A stretch of DNA of 64,000 nt from Scylla paramamosain. Lineage: Eukaryota > Arthropoda > Malacostraca > Decapoda > Portunidae. Under the pieces are notes generated by a model. It worked only from the letters and a program-made list of their open reading frames with translations. It ran no database searches and had not been told where the DNA came from. The first letter of the stretch is position 1. Every line of letters begins with the position of its first letter. Positions 56,101 to 64,000 of the stretch are shown piece after piece. The stretch covers positions 11,442,001 to 11,506,000 of the forward strand of contig NC_087163.1 in NCBI RefSeq assembly GCF_035594125.1. Reading direction: 5' to 3'. A program made the position numbers and the translations under genes.

Positions 56101-59100
56101 CGTGTATTATGAGTGTTTTTAAGTTCATTAAGTACGAAAAGCTAATAGCCACAAATTACACTCTTTATTGAGAAAAAAACAAATAAATAAATAAAAAAAT
56201 ACAATATTTTTTTTTTTCATTCTTATTCATCTTCACAGGTAAAGAGATGCCAAAATTTGGGCAAAGTTCAGAAAATTATATGAAATAAGAACATTATCAA
56301 AAAAGTTAAATTTAGCTTTTTTTTTCGGACTGTTATGTACCAAACCCCTAAAGTGCATGGAAAGCTACCTATATGGGGAAATTAAACGTCTTTGCCAGAA
56401 AACTGTCTGATGAGTGTTTTTCAGCATGTTAGGAACCAACACGATAAAACCCAAGAAAGTCAATCTATATGGGAATCCAAAACAAAATTACTGAAGACGT
56501 GTCTTTTCGGTGTTTTACGTAGAAAATGCTAAAACGGATGGAAACCAACCAAAATGAAGAAATAGAATAACATTACCAAAAAGGTATATTTTGAGTGTTT
56601 TTTAAATTGTGTATTTTGAGTGTTTTTCACATTCTTAGTTACGAAATTGGCAAATTACATGCGAAGCTACCTTCATATGGGAAAAAAATTGTCAATACCA
56701 GAAAAATGTCTTTTCAGTGTTTTTCAGCGTGATATGCAACAAAGCACTAAAAAGCAGAACAATCACATCACTTGGGAATAAAACCAACTTTTACGAAGAA
56801 CATGCCTTTAAGTGTTTTTTAACTCCTTACATACCAAAACGCTAAAACGCATGCAAAACACCCTTTATGGAGAAACAGAATAACTTTACCAAAAATATGT
56901 ATTCTGAGTGTTTTTGATCATGTTACCTATAAAAACGCTTAAATACATGTAAAGAAACCTATGTTTGTATAAGAAAAGAACATTACGAAAATCGTGTATT
57001 TTGAGTGTTTTTAAGTTCCTTAAGTACCAAAAAGCTAAAACTCACAAATAACACATTATAGAGAGAGAAAAAAAAATTGTTATTCATCTTCATAGGTACC
57101 GAGATACTAAAATTCTGGAAAAATTCAGGGAAATTTTGTAAAAAAGATCATTATAAAAAAATACTTTCAGCATTTTTCCGGAGTTATGTACCAAACCCTG
57201 AAGTGCATGCAAAGCCACCTATATGGAGAAATTACTCACCTTTACCAGAAACCTGTCTTATGAGTGTTTTTTTCAGCAATTTCAACAATATTACTGAAAA
57301 CGTGTCTCTTCAGTGATTTACGAAGAAAAACGCTAAAACGGATGCAAACCAACCAATATGGAGAAATAGAATAACATTACCAAAAAGATATATTTTGAGT
57401 GTTTTTCAGCTTGTTACCTACAAAAAATGCGAAAATGGATGGAAAGCACTCTATATTGGGAAACAAAAGAACATTACGAGAAACGTGTATAATGAGTGTT
57501 TTATAGTTTCACACAAACCACAAGGCAAAAAACGCAAAAAACTCGTGTATATAGAGAAGTTTCTTACATACCAAAATGCTGAAATGCATGAATAACACTT
57601 TTAATTGAGAAACAGAACTACCTTACCAAATGTGTGTTTTTTTAGTGTTTTTCACATTCTTAGTTACGAAAATCCCAATTTACATGCGAAACTAGCTTTA
57701 TGTGGGAAAAAAAATGATATTACCAGAAAAGTGTCTTTTGAGTGTTTTTGAGCGTGATATGCAACAAAGCACTAAAAAGCAGAACAATCACATTACATGG
57801 GAATAAAACCAACTTTTACGAAGAACTTGCCTTTAAGTGTTTTTTAACTACTTACATACCAAAACGCTAAAACGCATGCAAAACACCGTTTATGGAGAAA
57901 CAGAGTAACATTACCAAAAGCATGTATTTTGAGTGTTTTTGATCATGTTATTTATAAAAACGCTTAAATACATGCAAAGAACCTTAGGTTTGGGAAACGA
58001 AAGGACATTAAGAGAAACATGTATTATGAGTGTTTTTATGTTCCTTAAGTACCAAAAAAGCTAAAACCCACAAATAACACTCTTTATAGAGAAAAAAATA
58101 ATAATAATATAATTTTTTTTTTTTTTTTTTTTTTGTTATTCATCTTCATAGGTACTAAGTTGCCAAAATTCTGGCAAAATTCTTTGGGAATCGAAAACAA
58201 AATTACTGAAAACGTGTCTTTTCGGTGTTTTACGTAGAAAAACGCTAAAACGGATGCAAACCAACCAATATGAAGAAATAGAATAACATTACCAAAAAGG
58301 TATATTTTAAGTGTTTTTGAGCTTGTTACCTACAAAAAACGCGAAAATGGATGCAAAGCACTCCTTATTGGGAGAAAAAAGGACATAACGAGAAACGTGT
58401 ATAATGAGTGTCTTATTATTTTTCGGGCAAAAGAACTTGTGGTTCACAAGAACCACAACGCAAAAAACGCAAAAATTCGTGTATATAAAGAAGTTTCTTA
58501 GATACCAAAATGCTGAAACTCATGAATAACAATCTTAATTGGGAAACAGAACATTACCAAATGCGTGTATTTTGAGTGTTTTTTTCACATTCTTAGTTAG
58601 CAAAACCCCAAATAGCATGCGAAAGTAGCTTTATGTGGGAAAAAAATAACATTACCAGAAGTGTCTTTTGAGTGTTTTTTGAGCGTGTTAGGCAATAAAG
58701 CACTAAAAAGCAAGGCAATCATATTACATTGGAATAAAACCAACTTTTACCAAGAACTTGCCTTGAAGTGTTTTTCAGCTCCTTACATACCAAATCGCTA
58801 AAACGCATGCAAAACACTCCTTTATGCAGAAGCAGAATAACATTACCAAAAACAAGTGTTTTTGAGTGTTTTTTATCATATTACCTATAAAAACGCTTAA
58901 ATACATGCAAAGATCCCTATATTTGGGAAAGGAAAGGACATTACGAGAAATGTGTATTATGAATGTTTTGAAGTTCTTTAAGTACCAAAACGTTAAAACC
59001 TACAAATAACACTCTTTATAGAGAAAAAAAAATAAATAAATAAAATAATAGCATTTTTATTTTTTTGTTATTGATGTTCATAGGTACCAAGACGCCAAAA

Positions 59101-62100
59101 TTCTGCCAAAATTCAAGGAAATTATGTGGAAAAATTATGTGGAAAAAGTTAATTTTACCTTTTTTTCGGAGTTATGTACCAAACCATAAAGTGTATCCAA
59201 AGCCACCTATTTGGGAAAATTTAACGACTTTACAAGAAAAGAAACCTATCTTTTTTGAGTGTTTTTCCGCTTGAAAACGTGTCTTTTAAAAGATTTACGT
59301 ACAAAAATGCTAAAACGGATGCAAACCAACTAATATGAAAAAATAGAATAACATTATCAGAAAAGTATATTTTGTGTGTTTTTGAGCTTGTTACATAAAA
59401 AAAAAGAACTTGCCTTTTAGTGTTTTGGACACGCATTTAGTAAGGTTGTTCTGTTTCTCAATTAATAGTGTTATTCATGAGTTTCAGCATTTTGGTATCT
59501 AGAAAAATTTTCCATATACGCGAGTTTTTGCGTTTTTTGCCTTGTAGTTTTTTTGAACTATAAAACATTCATTATACACTTTTCTTGCAATGTCCCTTTG
59601 TTTCCCAGTATAGAGTGCTTTGTATCAATTTTTGCGTTTTTTTGTAGATAAGCTGAAAACACTCAAGATATACATTTCTGGTAATGTTTTTCTGCTTCTG
59701 GTTGGTTTGCATCAGTTTTAGCGTTTTTCAACGTAAAACACTGAGAAGACACGTTTTCAGTAATTTTCTTTTGGATTCCCACATAGAGTGAGTTCCTTAT
59801 TACTTATCGTTTTGATGCCTAACATGCTGAAAAACACTCAAAAGACAGATTTCTGGTAAGGTCTTTAATTTCCTCATATGCGAGGCCTTGCATGTCTTTT
59901 GAGTGTTTTTGAACGTGTTGCGCAATAAAGCACTAAAAGGAAGGGCAATCACATTACATGGGAATAAAACCAAATTTTACCAAGAACTTGCCATTAAGTG
60001 TTTTTTGAGCTCCTTACATACCAAAACGCTAAAACGCATGCAAAATACATTTGATGGAGAAACAGAATAATATTACCAAATCCATGTATTTTGAGTGTTT
60101 TTGATCATGTTATCTATAAAAACGCTTAAATACATGCAAAGAACCTTATGTTTGGGAAACGAAAGGACATTACGAGAAACGTGTATTATGAGTGTTTTTA
60201 AGTTCCTTCAGTACCGAAAAGATAAAACCCACAAATAACACTCTTTATTTAGAAAAAAAAATAATAAACAAAAAAATAAAAAAAAATAGGATTTTTTAAA
60301 ATTTATCTTCATAGGTACTGAGATGCCAAAATTCTGCCAAAAATTAGGGAATTTATTTGGAAAAAAGTACATTAACAAAAAAGTTAATTATAGTTTTTTT
60401 TTCGGATTGTTATGTACCAAACCCTAAAGTGCTTGCAAAGCCACCTATATAGGGAAGTTAAACGACTTTACCAGAAACCTGTCTTTTCAGTGTTTTTCAG
60501 CATGTTAGGCACCAAAACGATAAATAATATGGAAGTCAGTCAATATGTGAATCCAAAAGAAAATGACTGAAAACGTGTCTTTTCAGTGTTTTACGTAGAA
60601 AAACGTTAAAGCGGATGCAAACCAACCTATATGAAGAAATAGAATAACATTACCAAAAAGATATATTTTGAGTGTTTTTGAGCTTGTTACCTATAAAAAA
60701 ATGCAAAAATGGATGTAAAGCACTCTATATTAGGAAACAAAAGGACATTACGAGAAACGTGCATAATGAGTGTTTTATAGTTTTAAAAGAACCACAAGGC
60801 AATAAACGCAAAAACTCGTGTATATAGAGAAATTTCTTACATAGAAAAAAAAAGATGAAATGCATGAATAACACTTTTAATCGATAAACAGAACTACCTT
60901 AACAAATTGTGTATTTTGAGTGTTTTTCACATTCTTAGTTACGAAAATGCCAAATTACATGCGAAACTACCTTCATGTGGGAAAAAAAAATGACTACCAA
61001 AAAAGGGTCTTTTTAGTGTTTTTGAGCGTGATATGCAACAAAGCACTAAAAAGCACAACAATCACATTACATGGGAATAAAACCAACTTTTACGAAGAAC
61101 TTGCCTTTAAGTGTTTTTTAACTCCTTACATACCAAATCGCTAAAACGCATGCAAAACACCCTTTATGGAGAAACAGAATAACATTACGAAAAACATGTA
61201 TTTTGAGTGTTTTTGATCATGTAACCTATAAAAACGCTTAAATACATGTAAGGAACCCTATGTTTGTATAACAAAAGGACATTACGAAAATCGTGTACTA
61301 TGAGTGTTTTTAAGTTCCTTAAGTACCATAAAAAACTCTTTATAGAGAGATTTTTTTTTTGTTATTCATCTTCATAGGTACCGAGATGCCAAAATTCTGG
61401 CAAAATTCATGGAAATTTTATAAAAAAAAAAACATCATAAAAAAATAATATTAGATTTTTTTCCGGAGTTATGTACAAACCTTGAAGTGCAGGAAAATCC
61501 TCGTATATGGGGAAATTACATGACTTTACCAGAAACCTGTCTTTTGAGTGTTTTTCAGCAACTTCAAAAATATTACTGAAAACGTGTCTTTCAGTGATTT
61601 ACGAAGAGAAACGCTAAAACGGATGTAAAGCAACCAATATGAAGAAATAGAATAACATTACCAAAAATATATATTTTGATGTGTTTTTGAGCTTGTTACC
61701 TACAAAAAATGCAAAAATGGATGGAAATTACTTTACGAGTATATTGGCAAAGAAAAGGACATTACGAAAAACGTGTATGAGTGTTTTATAGTTTGAGAAG
61801 AACCACAAGGTAAAAAACTCAAAAACTCGTGTACATAAAGAAGTTTCTGACATACCAAAAAGTTGAAACTCATGAATAACACTTTTAATTTTGAAAAAGA
61901 AAAACCTTACCATATGTGTGTATTAGAAAAGTTTCTTACATACCAAAATGCTGAAAATCATGAATAACACTTTTAATTAAGAAATAGAAAAACCTTACTA
62001 AATCCCTGTGTTTTGAGTTTTTTTTCACATTCTTAATTACCAAAACCCCAAATTCCATGCAAAACTAGCTTTATGTGGGAAAACAAATGATATTACCAGA

Positions 62101-64000
62101 AAAGTGTCTTTTGAGTGTTTTTGAGCGTGTTAGGCAATAAAGCACTAAAAAGCAGGGCAATCACATTACATGGGAATAAAAACAACTTTTACCAAGAACT
62201 TGCCTTTAAGTGTTTTTGAGCTCATTACATACCAAAACGCTAAAATGCATGCAAAACACCTTTTATGGAGAAACAAAATAAGATTACCAAAAACATATAT
62301 TTTGAGTGTTTTTGATCATGTTATCTATAAAAACGCTCAAATACTTGCAAAGAACCTTATGTTTGCGGAACGAAAGGACACTACGAGAAATGTGTATTAT
62401 AGGTGTTTTTAATTTCCTTAAGTACCAAAAAGCTAAAACCCACAAATAACACTCTTTATTTAGAAAAAAAAGTAAGAAAATGAAAAAATAGGATTTTTTT
62501 TTTTTTGTTATTCATCTTCATATGTACCGAGATGCGAAAATTCTGGGAAAATTCAAGACTATTATATGATAAAAGAAAATGATCAAAAAAGTTAGTTTTA
62601 GCTTTTTTCGGACTGTTATGTACCAAACCCTAAAGTGCATCCAAAGACTCCTATATGAGGAAATTAAACGATCTTAACAGAAATCTGTTTTTTGAGTGTT
62701 TTTCAGCATGTTAGGCATCAAAACGATAAATAATAAGGAACTCACTCTATATGAGAATCCAAAACAAAATTGCTGAAAACGTGTTTTTTATGTGTTTTAC
62801 GTAGAAAAAACGCTAAAACGGATGCAAACCAACCAATATCAAGAAATAGAAAAACATTACCAAAAAGGTATATTTTGAGTGTTTTTGAGCTTGTTACCTA
62901 CAATAAACGCGAAAATTGATGCAAAGCACTCTATATTAGAAAACAAAAGGACTTTGCAAGAAAAGTATATAATAAGTTTTTTTTTTTTATAGTTCAAAAG
63001 AACCAAAAGGCAAAAAACACAAAAACTCGTGTATATGGAGAAGGTTCCTAGATACCAAAATGCTGAAACTCATGAATAACACTCTTAATTATGAAACAGA
63101 ACAACCTTACTAAATGTGTGTATTTTGAGTGCTTTTCACATTCTTAGTTACCAAAACCCCAAATTGCATGCTAAACAACCTTTATGTGAGAAAAAAAATG
63201 ACATTACCAGAAAAGTGTCTTTTAAGTGTTTCTGAGCGTGATAGGCAATAAAGCACTAAAAAGCAGGGCAATTATATTACATTGGAATAACACCAATTTA
63301 TACGAAAAACTTGCGTTTAAGTGTTTTTGATCTCCTTATATACCAAACCGCTAAAACGCATGCAAAACAAACTTTATGGAGAAACAGAACAACATTACCA
63401 AAAAATTGTATTTTGAATGTTTTTGATCATGTTATCTATAAAAACGCTTAAATACATGCAAAGAACATTATGTTTGGGAAACAAAAGGACATTACGAGGA
63501 AATTGTATTATTAGTGTTTTTTTTAATTTCATTAAGTACCAAAAAGCTAAAACCCACAAATAAAACTCTTTATTTAGAAAAAAAAAAAAAAAAATAGGAA
63601 TATTTATTTTATTTATTTATTTTTTGTTATTCATATTCATAGGTACCGAGATGCCAAAATTCTGGCAATAAAAGAATATTATCAAAAAAGTTAATTTCAG
63701 CTTTTTTTTTCGGACTGTTATGTACCAAACCCTAAAGTGCATGCAAAGCCTCCTATAATAGGAAATTAAACGACCTTACCAGAAATCTGTGTTTTGAGTG
63801 TTTTTTTTTTTACCATGCTAGGCAGTAAAACGATAAATAATAAGGAACTCACTCTATATGGAAATCCAAAACAAAGTTACTTAAAACGTGTCTTTTCAGT
63901 GTTTTACGTAGAAAAACGCTAAAACGGATGCAAAGCAACCATATCAAGAAATTGAAAAACGTTACTGAAAAGATATATTTTGAGTGTTTTTCAGCTTGTT
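53198..64000 (+). repeat. Higher-order repeat satellite array 4
   Basis: About ten forward units to the window end. M1 starts at 61007, 62106 and 63217 give periods of 1,099 and 1,111 bp. It includes a shortened unit near 56590-56620 (M9 joined to M12), another at 58176-58190, and the inverted block at 59429-59893. The array continues beyond the window. No genes; frames such as 60920-61144 and 62170-62412 are period-linked artefacts. Confidence 0.9.
59429..59893 (-). repeat. Inverted block (fourth, fullest copy)
   Basis: Same left junction (GACACGCATTTAGTAAGG) and right junction (CCTTGCAT then GTCTTTTGAGTG) as at 20524-20973. It retains the M11/M10 segment TTTTGGTATCTAGAAAAA that the other three copies have lost, so it is closest to the original inversion. 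Confidence 0.85.

Noticed and set aside
19029..64000. CENP-B box in the satellite monomers
   Set aside because: TTCGGACTGTTATG in M6 shares only the TTCG part with the CENP-B box; the CGGG half is absent.
19029..64000. CRISPR array, because of regularly spaced repeats
   Set aside because: Whole units are related monomers without unique spacers, the period is about 97 bp/1.1 kb, and the DNA is eukaryotic.

Overview
Non-coding, repeat-dominated eukaryotic DNA. The retrotransposon proteins encoded here, together with a Harbinger-type fragment and solo LTR, point to an arthropod, most likely a decapod crustacean such as a crab. That assignment rests on remembered family resemblance, not a database search. 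I see no host protein-coding gene, tRNA, rRNA or CRISPR array. Many short open frames in the satellite and in (TA)n/(GA)n tracts are by-products of low-complexity sequence.

Layout. 1-3055: diverged monomeric satellite, reverse orientation. 3056-6303: a nearly complete but broken Jockey-type LINE on the minus strand (copy A). 6304-15093: an island without satellite, holding (TA)n and (GA)n microsatellites, two CR1 LINE fragments, a degenerate Harbinger-like DNA transposon, a MITE-like element and about 4.6 kb of unrecognised sequence. 15118-19028: diverged satellite with several orientation switches and a perfect hairpin. 19029-32460: satellite in higher-order repeat (HOR) form. 32461-35919: diverged monomeric satellite interrupted by a 1,087-bp solo LTR. 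35920-39308: two CR1 LINEs, the younger nested in the older. 39309-64000: HOR satellite again, interrupted by two 5'-truncated copies of the same Jockey-type LINE (copies B and C).

The satellite has a monomer of about 97 bp. In the HOR arrays twelve distinguishable monomers (called M1 to M12 here) form a unit of about 1.10 kb that repeats in one direction. Diverged single monomers flank the arrays. This is the architecture of centromeric or pericentromeric alpha-like satellites, although nothing in the sequence proves centromere function. HOR variants, including one with an internal inverted block and one with a diagnostic M9-to-M7 deletion, recur at distant places and record unequal exchange and duplication.

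The most striking observation is LINE copy C (52463-53197). Compared by eye with copies A and B it carries about 65-68 A-to-G changes on the sense strand, essentially no G-to-A changes and few others. The changed A's mostly follow T and are rare after G. That is the signature of ADAR-type hyper-editing of the LINE RNA before reverse transcription, fixed in the genome. It also explains why the frame stays open: A-to-G changes can only remove stop codons.
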